From contig JBCCGE010000010.1 in assembly GCA_039029455.1 (NCBI GenBank), positions 1 through 54,888 of the forward strand: a stretch of 54,888 bases of DNA, given 5' to 3'. The position numbers were made by a program, and so were the translations under genes. Origin of the DNA: JBCCGE01 sp039029455. Its GTDB lineage: Bacteria; Pseudomonadota; Gammaproteobacteria; Arenicellales; Poriferihabitantaceae. Below are positions 43,881-52,807 of the stretch, one piece after another. Below the pieces are notes generated by a model, which did no database searches, was not told where the DNA came from, and saw nothing but the letters and a program-made list of their open reading frames with translations. How positions within the stretch are numbered: the first letter of the stretch is position 1; each line of letters begins with the position of its first letter.

Positions 43881-45533
43881 ATGAGTGATCAAGAATTACT
43901 GGTAAAAGTACGTGATCTCCACATCGAAGGTCGAGCCGATGAAGTCTGGATGCCTATCGTCAACGGCGTCAGCTTTGATTTGCACAAAGGTGAGGTGCTT
44001 GGCCTGATCGGAGAATCCGGTGCCGGCAAGTCAACGGTAGGGCTTGCGGCGATGGGGTTTGCCCGCGATGGCTGCCGGATCGCCAGTGGCGACGTCGAAT
44101 TTGACGGTATCGATCTGGTTCATGCGGACGCCGCGACGAAACGGAGTTTGCTGGGCAAGCGTATTGCGTACGTCGCACAGTCGGCAGCCGCAAGTTTCAA
44201 CCCGGCGCACAAAATCATTAGTCAGCACACCGAAGCACCCGTGACTCACGGCGTTTATTCACGCAATGAATCCGAGAAGGACGCCATGGATTTGTACGAG
44301 CGTCTTCGTTTGCCGAATCCGACGGAAATTGGTTTCAGATATCCCCACCAGGTGTCTGGCGGACAGTTGCAGCGCGCAATGACGGCAATGGCTATGTCTT
44401 GTCGTCCGGATCTGATTATTTTTGATGAACCGACAACCGCACTCGATGTAACCACGCAGATCGAAGTGCTGGCAGCCGTTCGGGATATTGTTGAACAGTT
44501 CAACACTGCAGCGATTTATATCACGCACGATCTTGCGGTAGTTGCGCAGATGGCGGATAAGATTAAAGTGTTGCTGAAAGGAGATGAGGTCGAAGAGTCT
44601 GACACACGCACCATGCTTGCCGATCCAAAGGAGGAGTACACAAAGTCACTGTGGGCGGTGAGAAGTTTTAAACGCGATCAAAAGCCGACCGCCGGCGCTG
44701 ATGAGGTACCGGTAGTCAGCATCAAAAATGTAGACGCCGCTTATGGTACATCACCGGTGCTGTTTGATGTTTCGTTCGACATTCATGCGGGGAGAACCGT
44801 TGCCGTGGTCGGCGAATCGGGTTCGGGCAAGTCCACTGCGGCGCGATGCATCACCGGTTTGCTGCCTCCGACAAAAGGAGTGATCGAGTTCGATGGCAAC
44901 GCTTTGCCGTCGGACTATCGCGATAGAACGACCGAACAATTGCGACAGGCGCAGATGATCTATCAAATGGCCGATACCGCCTTGAATCCGCGAAAACCTA
45001 TCGGTGAAATCATTGGCCGTCCGGTCGAGTTTTATCTTGGGCTGAAGGGTGCCCAAAAACGCGAGAGAGTCAATGAGCTTCTCAATCAGATTGAACTGGA
45101 GCCAAGCATGTATTTTGATCGGCTTCCCTCAGAATTATCGGGCGGACAGAAGCAGCGCATCGGTATTGCCCGTGCACTGGCTGCCGAACCCAAGTTCATC
45201 ATTTGTGATGAGGTCACGTCGGCACTTGACCAACTGGTTGCCGAGGGCATTCTGCGGCTGCTGGCCAATCTGCAGGATACGCTGGGACTGGCCTACATGT
45301 TCATCACACACGATCTGGCCACAGTTCGTTCGATTGCCGATGAAGTGGTTGTTATGAAGGAGGGGAAAGTTGTAGAAGCGGGTCCCAAAGACCAGATGTT
45401 CACGCCTCCGCACCATGCCTACACCGACCTGTTGTTGAGTTCGGTGCCTGAAATGGATCCTGACTGGCTGACGGAACTGCTTGAAAAACGCGGTGTCGAG
45501 AATATTGGTGACGCTGCTTCGAGCAAAATGTGA
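43881..45533 (+). CDS. Fused double ATPase of a peptide/nickel-type ABC importer
   Basis: DppD- and DppF-like ATPases joined in one 550-residue chain, as in GsiA and YejF. First half: Walker A GESGAGKSTVGL, signature VSGGQLQRAMT, Walker B LIIFDEPTTALD, His in YITHDLAVV. Second half: GESGSGKSTAAR, LSGGQKQRIGIA, FIICDEVTSALD, FITHDLATV. The second Walker B has Val in place of the usual Pro after Glu but keeps the catalytic Glu. ATG 43881 follows AAGGAG with good spacing. It is the only ATPase of this class in the window and could also power the permeases at 10446-12311, which have none. Confidence 0.94.
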   Translation: MSDQELLVKVRDLHIEGRADEVWMPIVNGVSFDLHKGEVLGLIGESGAGKSTVGLAAMGFARDGCRIASGDVEFDGIDLVHADAATKRSLLGKRIAYVAQSAAASFNPAHKIISQHTEAPVTHGVYSRNESEKDAMDLYERLRLPNPTEIGFRYPHQVSGGQLQRAMTAMAMSCRPDLIIFDEPTTALDVTTQIEVLAAVRDIVEQFNTAAIYITHDLAVVAQMADKIKVLLKGDEVEESDTRTMLADPKEEYTKSLWAVRSFKRDQKPTAGADEVPVVSIKNVDAAYGTSPVLFDVSFDIHAGRTVAVVGESGSGKSTAARCITGLLPPTKGVIEFDGNALPSDYRDRTTEQLRQAQMIYQMADTALNPRKPIGEIIGRPVEFYLGLKGAQKRERVNELLNQIELEPSMYFDRLPSELSGGQKQRIGIARALAAEPKFIICDEVTSALDQLVAEGILRLLANLQDTLGLAYMFITHDLATVRSIADEVVVMKEGKVVEAGPKDQMFTPPHHAYTDLLLSSVPEMDPDWLTELLEKRGVENIGDAASSKM

Positions 45534-45566
45534 CCAAAAAGTAACATTTTTCACGCTGGCCTCACC

Positions 45567-45572
45567 TATAAT
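45567..45572 (+). promoter_or_regulatory. Candidate -10 box upstream of the binding-protein gene
   Basis: A perfect TATAAT lies in the 100-bp gap between the ATPase and the binding-protein gene, 61 bp before the ATG. The -35 region is poor (TAACAT with long spacing is the best). A separate promoter would explain higher binding-protein expression, since this gene is last rather than first in the operon. Confidence 0.4.
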
Positions 45573-45633
45573 GATGCGGTCGCGCCAACTTAAAACGCGA
45601 ATTAAATTAGAGTAAACACGAGGAAATAACGAA

Positions 45634-47181
45634 ATGAGTATGACTTTTAAACGTCGAGATGTGCTGAAAGCAGGGGCTGCGGCTGCAGCGACAGCAATAC
45701 TGCCGTCGATGCCTGCATTCGCTGCCAAAAAGGGTGGCCGGCTTCGCGTCGGTACCTCTGGCGCCAATACATCCGACAGTTGGGATGGACGAACCCATTC
45801 CGACCTTTACATGCAAATGGCGGCCCATGGTTGCGTCTTTGACTGTCTGACTGAAGTGTCTGCAAGCGGTGAACTTGTGGGCGAACTCGCAGAGAGCTGG
45901 GAAGCTTCAGCCGATGCTAAAACGTGGACGTTCAATCTTAGACAGGGCGTCACCTTCCACAACGGTAAAGCATTCGGTGCGGATGATGTTATCGCGTCAT
46001 TGAATTTGCACGTTGCCGACGGTGCTAAATCTGCCGCCAAGCCGATCGTCGAAGCGATTACCGAGATGAAAAAACTCTCGGACAGCCAGATACAGTTCAC
46101 GCTGGGTAAAGGCAACGCCGACTTCCCGTTCCTGATGTCAGACTATCACCTGTTAATTTATCCGGCAGGTCAGGTCGAAGAGGCTATTGCCGGTGGTATA
46201 GGCACAGGTCTGTATCAGGTTCAGTCATTTGATCCAGGTGTCCGAATGGTGGCAACTCGATACCCGAACCACTACAAGGGCGACGGTGCCGGTCACTTTG
46301 ATGAAATTGAAATGATCGCGATCAACGATGCCTCCGCACGAATGAATGCGTTGATGACCGGCCAGGTTGATGTGGTAAGTCGTGTCGATTTCAAAACCGA
46401 GCCGTTGATCAAGGCTAACCCGAATACCCAGATTTTCGAAGTTACGGGGAATCAGCACTTCTCATTCCCGATGCTGTCCAAAACCGCACCCTATGACGAT
46501 GTTAACGTTCGTCGTGCAATCAAGCACGGCTTCAACCGTCAGGAACTGGTAGATAAAATTCTCCAGGGACACGGTGCTGTAGGAAACGACCATCCAATTG
46601 GTCCGGCAAACCAGTACTATGCCGCTGATCTTCCGCAGACTGAGTATGATCCTGACAAAGCCAAGTTCTATTTGAAAGAAGCCGGGCTTTCGTCACTTGA
46701 TATCGACCTGTCGGCTGCCGAAGCAGCGTTCCCTGGCGCAGTAAATGCGGCGCAGCTTTTTCAGAATTCCGCTAAAGCCGGTGGAATTAACGTCAACGTG
46801 ATTCAGGAACCGTCTGATGGATACTGGTCAAACGTCTGGTTGAAGAAATCGTTCTGTGCGTGCTTCTGGTCCGGTCGAGCGACAGAAGACTGGATGTTCT
46901 CTACCGCGTACGAAGCCGGTGTTCCGTGGAACGACACGCAGTGGGATCACCCTCGGTTCCAGGAACTGCTCTATGAAGGACGTGCTGAACTCGATAGCAA
47001 TCGTCGTCGCGAGATTTACTACGACATGCAGAAAATCCTCAATGAAGAGGGTGGCGTGGTTATCCCGGTTTATGCAAACTGGGTGGATGCTTCGTCAACC
47101 AAGCTGGCAAATAACGGCAGCATTGGTAATGTCTGGGCGATGGACAACGCGCGAATTGCCGAACGCTGGTGGTTTGCATAA
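45634..47181 (+). CDS. Tat-exported substrate-binding protein of a peptide/nickel-type ABC importer
   Basis: Periplasmic family 5 binding protein, 515 residues. The signal contains KRRDVLKAGAAAAATAILPS and a likely cleavage after PAFA. The SBP_bac_5 signature is WTFNLRQGVTFHNGKAFGADDV. It shares layout and stretches (INDASARMNALMTGQVDV; QEPSDGYWSNVW) with the binding protein at 12429-14060, so both systems probably take related ligands. GAGG 10 nt before the ATG serves as Shine-Dalgarno. A strong terminator follows. Confidence 0.93.
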   Translation: MSMTFKRRDVLKAGAAAAATAILPSMPAFAAKKGGRLRVGTSGANTSDSWDGRTHSDLYMQMAAHGCVFDCLTEVSASGELVGELAESWEASADAKTWTFNLRQGVTFHNGKAFGADDVIASLNLHVADGAKSAAKPIVEAITEMKKLSDSQIQFTLGKGNADFPFLMSDYHLLIYPAGQVEEAIAGGIGTGLYQVQSFDPGVRMVATRYPNHYKGDGAGHFDEIEMIAINDASARMNALMTGQVDVVSRVDFKTEPLIKANPNTQIFEVTGNQHFSFPMLSKTAPYDDVNVRRAIKHGFNRQELVDKILQGHGAVGNDHPIGPANQYYAADLPQTEYDPDKAKFYLKEAGLSSLDIDLSAAEAAFPGAVNAAQLFQNSAKAGGINVNVIQEPSDGYWSNVWLKKSFCACFWSGRATEDWMFSTAYEAGVPWNDTQWDHPRFQELLYEGRAELDSNRRREIYYDMQKILNEEGGVVIPVYANWVDASSTKLANNGSIGNVWAMDNARIAERWWFA

Positions 47182-47200
47182 CCGCTTGCCGGTTAATCCC

Positions 47201-47230
47201 AAAAAAGGCGCCCTTAGGGCGCCTTTTTTT
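47201..47230 (+). terminator. Intrinsic terminator of the second ABC operon
   Basis: GGCGCCC (47207-47213), loop TTA, GGGCGCC (47217-47223), then seven T residues; an A-run precedes the stem, so it could work in both directions. It lies 20 bp after the binding-protein stop codon. Confidence 0.92.
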
Positions 47231-47417
47231 GTTTTCATATCTTTGTTGGAAATTTCTGTGAGCGCACCGTGCTATTCGATTTTTGACTCGATTTAAACAC
47301 GCCGACACTGATCACCGACATTTTGTGATGTTTGACCGTGTTTCTTTACAGAATGCAGACTGGTTTCCTGCACCGCAGTCCTCTATTCTCAACGGGCTTC
47401 ACGAGTTAATTTAATCC

Positions 47418-48329
47418 ATGAAATCCACCATTCAGATTATCGGTGTGCCCCTCGATCTTGGTGCCTCTCGCCGAGGCACGGATGCCGGGCCTTCGGCCGT
47501 TAGAATTGCGGGACTATCGGGCGCGCTAAAGAAGCTCGGTTATATTCTGGAGCGCGAAATCGATATTCCAGTACCCGGGATCGAATCGCGTGATCCTCAA
47601 CAGGAATCCGCAAAGTACAAAAAAGAAATACTGGCCGTTTGTGAAACTCTCTGTGCGCAAACAGCTCAGGCACTGGCTCGCGATCAGGTGCCACTGATTA
47701 TCGGTGGCGACCACTCGATCGCGATGGGCACGGTATCCGGAGTTGCACAGCATTTCAGAAAGAGTGATCAGAATATTGGCGTGCTATGGTTTGATGCCCA
47801 CGGTGACATGAATGAGCCCGATTCATCACCGTCCGGTAATGTCCACGGAATGCCCTTAGCTCATTTGCTGGGAAGAGGTGATTTCGGGTTGGCATCTTTA
47901 GGCGGTGTGACACCGGCGATACGGCCTGAGCACGTTGCGCTGGTGGGTATTCGGGATATAGACGAGACCGAACGCAGACTGATCAGAGATTCAGGTATTC
48001 ATGTGTTTACCATGCGAGATATCGATGAGATTGGTATGGCCGAGGTCTGTCGGCAAGCGCTCAGGGTGGTCACTGACGGCACAGCAGGCTTCCACCTTAG
48101 CTTCGATGTGGATGGCTGTGATCCTGAAGTTATGCCCGGTTCCGGAACTCTTGTGCCGGGTGGTGTGACCTTTCGTGAGGCACATCAGCTTCTCGAAAAC
48201 TGCGCAGAGTCCGGCAAAATGGTGTCAATGGAAGTTGTCGAACTTAATCCGTTTCTGGATCAGGGAAACGTCTCCGCAGAGAGAGCGGTGATGTTGATAC
48301 AAAGCGCATTTGGGCGCAGCATCCTTTAG
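47418..48329 (+). CDS. Arginase
   Basis: Mn-dependent ureohydrolase of 303 residues that splits arginine into ornithine and urea. The metal ligands are in place: His99 in GGDHSIAMG, Asp126, His128 and Asp130 in WFDAHGDMN, and two Asp in SFDVDGCDP. The substrate loop SSPSGNVHGMP resembles arginases (SGNxHGMP) more than agmatinases. Cytoplasmic. It may feed on arginine brought in by nearby importers, but the separate terminator upstream shows independent transcription. It is convergent with leuA. Confidence 0.92.
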   Translation: MKSTIQIIGVPLDLGASRRGTDAGPSAVRIAGLSGALKKLGYILEREIDIPVPGIESRDPQQESAKYKKEILAVCETLCAQTAQALARDQVPLIIGGDHSIAMGTVSGVAQHFRKSDQNIGVLWFDAHGDMNEPDSSPSGNVHGMPLAHLLGRGDFGLASLGGVTPAIRPEHVALVGIRDIDETERRLIRDSGIHVFTMRDIDEIGMAEVCRQALRVVTDGTAGFHLSFDVDGCDPEVMPGSGTLVPGGVTFREAHQLLENCAESGKMVSMEVVELNPFLDQGNVSAERAVMLIQSAFGRSIL

Positions 48330-48376
48330 ACCCTGCTAATCACGATTCGAATATGCGCGTACGTAGTTGTGTAGGG

Positions 48377-50053
48377 TTAGGCAACTTCTGCAAGGTTGGC
48401 TGAAGTTACAGCTTCGTTCAGCGCGACCAAAGTAGCTTTTAGCATTGATGTGACCGTATCCGAACTCGTTGCGACACCAATTTCATTGGTGCCATCAACG
48501 TCCAGTTCGACATACGCGATAGCGTCGGCACGCGTTCCGGCAGAGAGTGCATGCTCGGCATAGTTCAGAACCCGAAGTTTGCGCCCGGTGTGGTTTTCCA
48601 GTGCCCGGATAAACGCACTCAGTGTCCCGTAAGCCTGACCTGAAATCGATGACTCCTGGTCGTCCTGAAGAATATCGGCGGTGACTGTATCGCCTTGCTC
48701 TTCTTTTGTGAGCGAGAAACGAACGAGTTCCATTGGTGTCAGGCTGGACATATATACCTGCTGAAACAACTCCCAGATTTCTTCTGCGGTAAGTTCGCGC
48801 TCCTGTTTCTCCGCCAGATTCTGCACCTGTTGACTGAAACGAATCTGCACCCAGCGAGGCAATTCAACGCCATAGTTATTTTGCAGCACGTAAGCAACGC
48901 CACCTTTCCCGGACTGGCTGTTAATTCGTACAACGTCCTGATACGTGCGTCCGACATCATTGGGGTCTATTGGCAAATAAGCGATATCCCAGATTCCATC
49001 TTCAGGGGCCTCAAGGCACTTCTTGATTGCGTCCTGGTGACTTCCTGAGAACGCTGTAAACACCAGTTCTCCCGCATATGGATGTCGTGGATGCACCGGT
49101 AATTCGTTGCATTCGGTTACGCACTGTACAATTTCCGGCATATGCGAGAAGTCCAGTTCGGGATCGACGCCCTGGCTGTAAAGATTCATCGCCATGGTCA
49201 CGATATCCATATTCCCGGTTCGCTCGCCATTGCCCATCAGCGTTCCTTCGATTCTGTCAGCACCCGCCATGCGTCCCAGCTCCGCGGCGGCGACTGCACA
49301 CCCTCGGTCGTTGTGAGTATGCAAACTGATTTCAACGTGTTTGCGTGAATCCAGATGGCGACAAAAGTACTCTATTTGGTCAGCAAAAAGGTTCGGTGTG
49401 GCCGACTCAACGGTCGCGGGGAGATTCAGAATAACTCTTTGTCCCGATTCCGGCTCCCACACCCGGCACACGGCTTCGCAGATTTCGATCGTATAGTCGG
49501 GCTCCGTCTGAGAGAAACTCTCGGGAGAGTACTGAAATGTCCAGTCGGTATCCGGAAAATCTTCTGCATGACGGCGAACGCTCTCGGCGCCTTTGACCGC
49601 AATATCCATTATCTCAGCGCGGCTCATTTTGTACGCCTTGTCACGCTGAACCTTACTGGTGGAGTTGTAAACGTGAACGATGGCCTGCTTAATGCCTTCA
49701 AGAGATTCGTAGGTTCGGGCGATCAGATGCTCTCTGGCCTGTGTCAGAACCTGAACAATCACATCGTCCGGAATACGATTCTCTTCAATTAACTTGCGGG
49801 TGAAATCAAACTCGACCTGCGCAGCCGAAGGGAATCCAATTTCGACTTCCTTGAATCCACATTTCAGCAACATATCCCAGAAACGCATCTTTTTGGCGAT
49901 CGTCATTGGATCAATCAGCGCCTGATTACCGTCTCGCAGATCGACACTGCACCATGTCGGGGCAGAGGTCATCAAAGTATCCGGCCAGGTTCTGTCTTTC
50001 AGTTCAGGCGCGAAACGAAATGAAGGATATTTACGGTAGTCGAAGCGGTTCAT
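48377..50053 (-). CDS. leuA: 2-isopropylmalate synthase (long form)
   Basis: First committed enzyme of leucine synthesis, joining acetyl-CoA and 2-oxoisovalerate. It is 558 residues, the length of the actinobacterial/alpha-type LeuA. The catalytic barrel begins with CSVDLRDGNQALIDPM; the metal-binding HTHNDRG is present, as is GTLMGNGERTGN. The last 120 residues (from about 435) form the LeuA dimer/regulatory domain (SSISGQAYGTLSAFIRALE), which binds leucine for feedback inhibition. It is divergent from an Lrp/AsnC-type gene, which may regulate it. Confidence 0.94.
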   Translation of the reverse strand: MNRFDYRKYPSFRFAPELKDRTWPDTLMTSAPTWCSVDLRDGNQALIDPMTIAKKMRFWDMLLKCGFKEVEIGFPSAAQVEFDFTRKLIEENRIPDDVIVQVLTQAREHLIARTYESLEGIKQAIVHVYNSTSKVQRDKAYKMSRAEIMDIAVKGAESVRRHAEDFPDTDWTFQYSPESFSQTEPDYTIEICEAVCRVWEPESGQRVILNLPATVESATPNLFADQIEYFCRHLDSRKHVEISLHTHNDRGCAVAAAELGRMAGADRIEGTLMGNGERTGNMDIVTMAMNLYSQGVDPELDFSHMPEIVQCVTECNELPVHPRHPYAGELVFTAFSGSHQDAIKKCLEAPEDGIWDIAYLPIDPNDVGRTYQDVVRINSQSGKGGVAYVLQNNYGVELPRWVQIRFSQQVQNLAEKQERELTAEEIWELFQQVYMSSLTPMELVRFSLTKEEQGDTVTADILQDDQESSISGQAYGTLSAFIRALENHTGRKLRVLNYAEHALSAGTRADAIAYVELDVDGTNEIGVATSSDTVTSMLKATLVALNEAVTSANLAEVA

Positions 50054-50120
50054 CAGATCAGTAGGTCATAACATTTCGGCGGAGTATACCGGCTTGTAAC
50101 AGCTGTTTGATGCTAAAGTA

Positions 50121-50200
50121 ATCTGATAATTGGCCATAATTAGTGGAAAAAGTTAAAATATAGTGATAATTTAAACAATATAACTAATTGGTCAGATTTT
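50121..50200. promoter_or_regulatory. AT-rich divergent control region between leuA and the Lrp-like gene
   Basis: The 172-bp gap is strongly AT-rich and contains two related boxes, ATAATTGGCCATAATTA near 50126-50142 and CTAATTGGTCAG near 50185-50196. AT-rich imperfect boxes like these are typical targets of Lrp/AsnC proteins, which usually regulate their own gene. No certain promoter was placed. Confidence 0.4.
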
Positions 50201-50225
50201 AAGCCGATAAAACAGCTTGGTTACT

Positions 50226-50696
50226 ATGACTCTCGATCGAACCGACCGTGAAATTCTGCGCTGCCTGCAGTCTGATGCCCGTATCAGCAATCTGGAACTG
50301 GCGGAGCGTGTCAACCTATCGCCAACACCGTGTGCCAGACGGGTCAAAAAGCTTGAGGACGAGGGTTACATCAAAGGCAGTACCACGATTCTTGATGCGG
50401 AAATGCTGGGTCTTAATCTGACGGCATACATAGCGGTCAGTATGGAGCGTCACACTCATGAACAGTTCGAAAAGTTCGAAAAGCGGGTTGTGGAATTTCC
50501 AGAAGTGGTCAGCTGCAGTGTGGTGACCGGCCGGGCTGAAGACTATTTGCTGAAGGTAGTCGTCAGGAATATGAAACACTACGAGGAGTTTCTGCTATCG
50601 AGGTTGAATCGACTGCCGGGCGTAAGTAATGTGCACACCAGTTTCGAACTGCGCAATATCACGCCGTCAAGAGGCCTGCCGATATCCGGCGATTGA
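50226..50696 (+). CDS. Lrp/AsnC-family transcriptional regulator
   Basis: Feast/famine regulator of about 157 residues. It has an N-terminal winged HTH (LDRTDREILRCLQSDARISN, then LSPTPCARRVKKLEDEGYIKG) and a C-terminal RAM/ligand-binding domain with FPEVVSCSVVTGRAEDYLLKV. The sequence starts sensibly at ATG 50226 (TLDRTD); a TTG three codons upstream is less likely. Located divergent to leuA, so control of branched-chain amino-acid genes and itself is likely but inferred. Confidence 0.92.
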   Translation: MTLDRTDREILRCLQSDARISNLELAERVNLSPTPCARRVKKLEDEGYIKGSTTILDAEMLGLNLTAYIAVSMERHTHEQFEKFEKRVVEFPEVVSCSVVTGRAEDYLLKVVVRNMKHYEEFLLSRLNRLPGVSNVHTSFELRNITPSRGLPISGD

Positions 50697-50789
50697 GATC
50701 TGACAGAGCGAATCTGAACATTAATAACTTCTGAAGTTGGGGCTGTTTATCCAACATCTCCACCGTTCCGGAAAAACCTGAATTTCCCA

Positions 50790-51674
50790 ATGCTACACAA
50801 CCCTTTAAAAGGAATCGGGCTGATGCTTTTGTCCGGTTTGTTTTTGACGACAAACGATGGAATATCGAAATGGTTTGTTCCGCATTATCCGACGGCACAA
50901 ATCCTTTTTGGTGCGTCAATCAATGTTGTGCTCATTATTGTCCTTTATCAGGTCTTCATCCGCAGAAAGCGATTCGCCATTCGTGATTACCGCCTGCATT
51001 GTCTTCGAGGCGCGTTGTTCACGATTGCGTCCTTCGCATTTGTAGCCGCCTTGAAATACCTGCCGCTGGCGACTGTTGTCTGTATCGCGTTTGCCGGCCC
51101 GCTGTTTATGACCCTGATGGGGAAATTGTTTCTCGGTGAGACCGTTGGCAGATACAGGCTTGCTTCGGTATGTGTGGGATTTGTCGGGGTGGTGTTTATG
51201 GTAAATCCCACGGTGTCCCCTCTGCACTGGTCTGTGTTGCTACCGCTTGTCGTTGCTGTTTGTGATGCCGCCAGGGATGTCACCACACGGAAAATGACTG
51301 TCAGCGAAGATTCAGTCACTATCGTGATGACAACATCTTTAGTCGTGTGTGCTGTCAGTCTCCTCACAGCCGGTGACCATTGGTCCTGGCCAGATACTCA
51401 ACATTTACTGTTATTTGTTGGCGCAGGCTTTTTTATGGTTGTCGCCTATTTTCTGATGGTTGAGGCCTATCGTCATGCGCCGACCGTCGTGTTAGCGCCG
51501 TTCCGTTATGTGCAGATCATCTGGAGCATTCTTGCCGGCATCGTTGTTTGGAATGAATATCCGCAATGGTGGATCTATATTGGATTGTGTCTGACGGCCG
51601 GGTCGGGAATATTCATCGCCTACCGGGAATATGTCACCCGGAATACTCACGGGAACGCCGATACGGGCGCGTAA
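50790..51674 (+). CDS. EamA/DMT-superfamily permease
   Basis: Inner-membrane permease with two EamA repeats and ten helices, 294 residues. Landmarks include LKYLPLATVVCIAFAGPLFMTLMG for the first repeat and YRHAPTVVLAPFRYVQIIWSIL for the second. It resembles the permease at 65-1081 in sequence and in the ending ...YREY. It follows the Lrp-like gene by 93 bp and may be an amino-acid or metabolite exporter under its control, as found for other Lrp-linked permeases. Substrate unknown. Confidence 0.88.
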   Translation: MLHNPLKGIGLMLLSGLFLTTNDGISKWFVPHYPTAQILFGASINVVLIIVLYQVFIRRKRFAIRDYRLHCLRGALFTIASFAFVAALKYLPLATVVCIAFAGPLFMTLMGKLFLGETVGRYRLASVCVGFVGVVFMVNPTVSPLHWSVLLPLVVAVCDAARDVTTRKMTVSEDSVTIVMTTSLVVCAVSLLTAGDHWSWPDTQHLLLFVGAGFFMVVAYFLMVEAYRHAPTVVLAPFRYVQIIWSILAGIVVWNEYPQWWIYIGLCLTAGSGIFIAYREYVTRNTHGNADTGA

Positions 51675-51782
51675 ATTCTAACGTCAGCAGTGGGCAGGCA
51701 GTGTCGTTTCAGATTCGGATTCACGATGCACTTATCTGAGAGACCAGCACGAGGTGTTCCATCATGGAAATTGACAGGTGAT

Positions 51783-52631
51783 CTACATTATTCCGTGCGA
51801 GCGATCGTAGCCATTGAGGTCGAACTGCAATGCCTGAGGCGTTTGGGGTGCGAATATTTCGATTTTTAGGGGATAACACGGTGTGGCATCATCTGAATGT
51901 GAGCTGCCACAGTTTCCGCCAGGGCATGATGACAATGCCCCGAGCAGATTCGTCTCGGCAAAAAACTCGATGAAATCTCCCGGTCGGACAGGACTCGCTT
52001 TCATAAAGTACTGGTGTGTGTCCCGGGTGAATCCAGTGCACATGAAAACATTCAAAACATCATGAATGTGGGTTTCAGCCTCATCAGGCGAGCAATTCAG
52101 CTCGCCGGCCAGTGCCCGCGTCAGGTTTGAGTGACAACAGTAGTGATAGTCAAGCCCGGTCAACATGTGATTGGTATAGGGATCACACCGGGTACCGATG
52201 ACGTCGTGAATACCGCCTCCGTCCTGGTCCCAGCCATACCAGGACAGCGTGTCGTGTGTAATTGTTGCCAGTGGTCGCATGTGCGGCAAATTGCTCCACA
52301 GTCGATCCCCGGTCGAAACGTGGGTTGCATGCAGCTGTCGGGTTTTGCCGCTAAAAAATCTCTCCTGCAGGTTGTCTGCATTCCATAGATTCAGGTCACC
52401 GACCTGCGAACCTTCTACACTGTTGATTCGAAAAAAGTGTCCTGCGGGAACCCGAAAGGTGCTGGCGTCTCGGGGCGCAACCATAACCTCGTCTATTTTT
52501 GCGAAGTTGTTTCGTGCGGCCTCGTAATAGTTGGAATTGTATGTGGGGAGCTGATCAACCCTGTAACAGACGATAGCAGGCGCCTCTCGTCGTTGCTGGG
52601 CATCTTGGGGGCAGGGAGCAGTCGAAGTCAT
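51783..52631 (-). CDS. DUF1989 (urea carboxylase-associated) family protein
   Basis: A soluble 282-residue protein of the DUF1989 family. The typical order is visible: RVPAGHFFRINSVEGSQVGDLN, then LWSNLPHMRPLATITHDTLS, then GTRCDPYTNHMLTG and YHYCCHSNLTRAL, with several conserved Cys and His that could bind a metal. Relatives lie beside urea carboxylase/allophanate genes or with aminomethyltransferase-like proteins in purine and urea breakdown; none of those partners is present here. The biochemical function is not established. It is convergent with the permease and divergent from the flavin-dependent oxidoreductase. Confidence 0.87.
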   Translation of the reverse strand: MTSTAPCPQDAQQRREAPAIVCYRVDQLPTYNSNYYEAARNNFAKIDEVMVAPRDASTFRVPAGHFFRINSVEGSQVGDLNLWNADNLQERFFSGKTRQLHATHVSTGDRLWSNLPHMRPLATITHDTLSWYGWDQDGGGIHDVIGTRCDPYTNHMLTGLDYHYCCHSNLTRALAGELNCSPDEAETHIHDVLNVFMCTGFTRDTHQYFMKASPVRPGDFIEFFAETNLLGALSSCPGGNCGSSHSDDATPCYPLKIEIFAPQTPQALQFDLNGYDRSHGIM

Positions 52632-52807
52632 ATGCGCATTCTTTGAGTGTTAACATGATCTGAAGACACGTAATTCTAAATTGAAATTCGCAGGTTTCGA
52701 ATACGGTTAACGGTTGGATTGTGCCGACCCATACCTCGACGTCTTGGTTTCAAACTGACTTGATGGCATTATTCCAATCGATAATTTGTCAAATTCCCTG
52801 AAGACCC

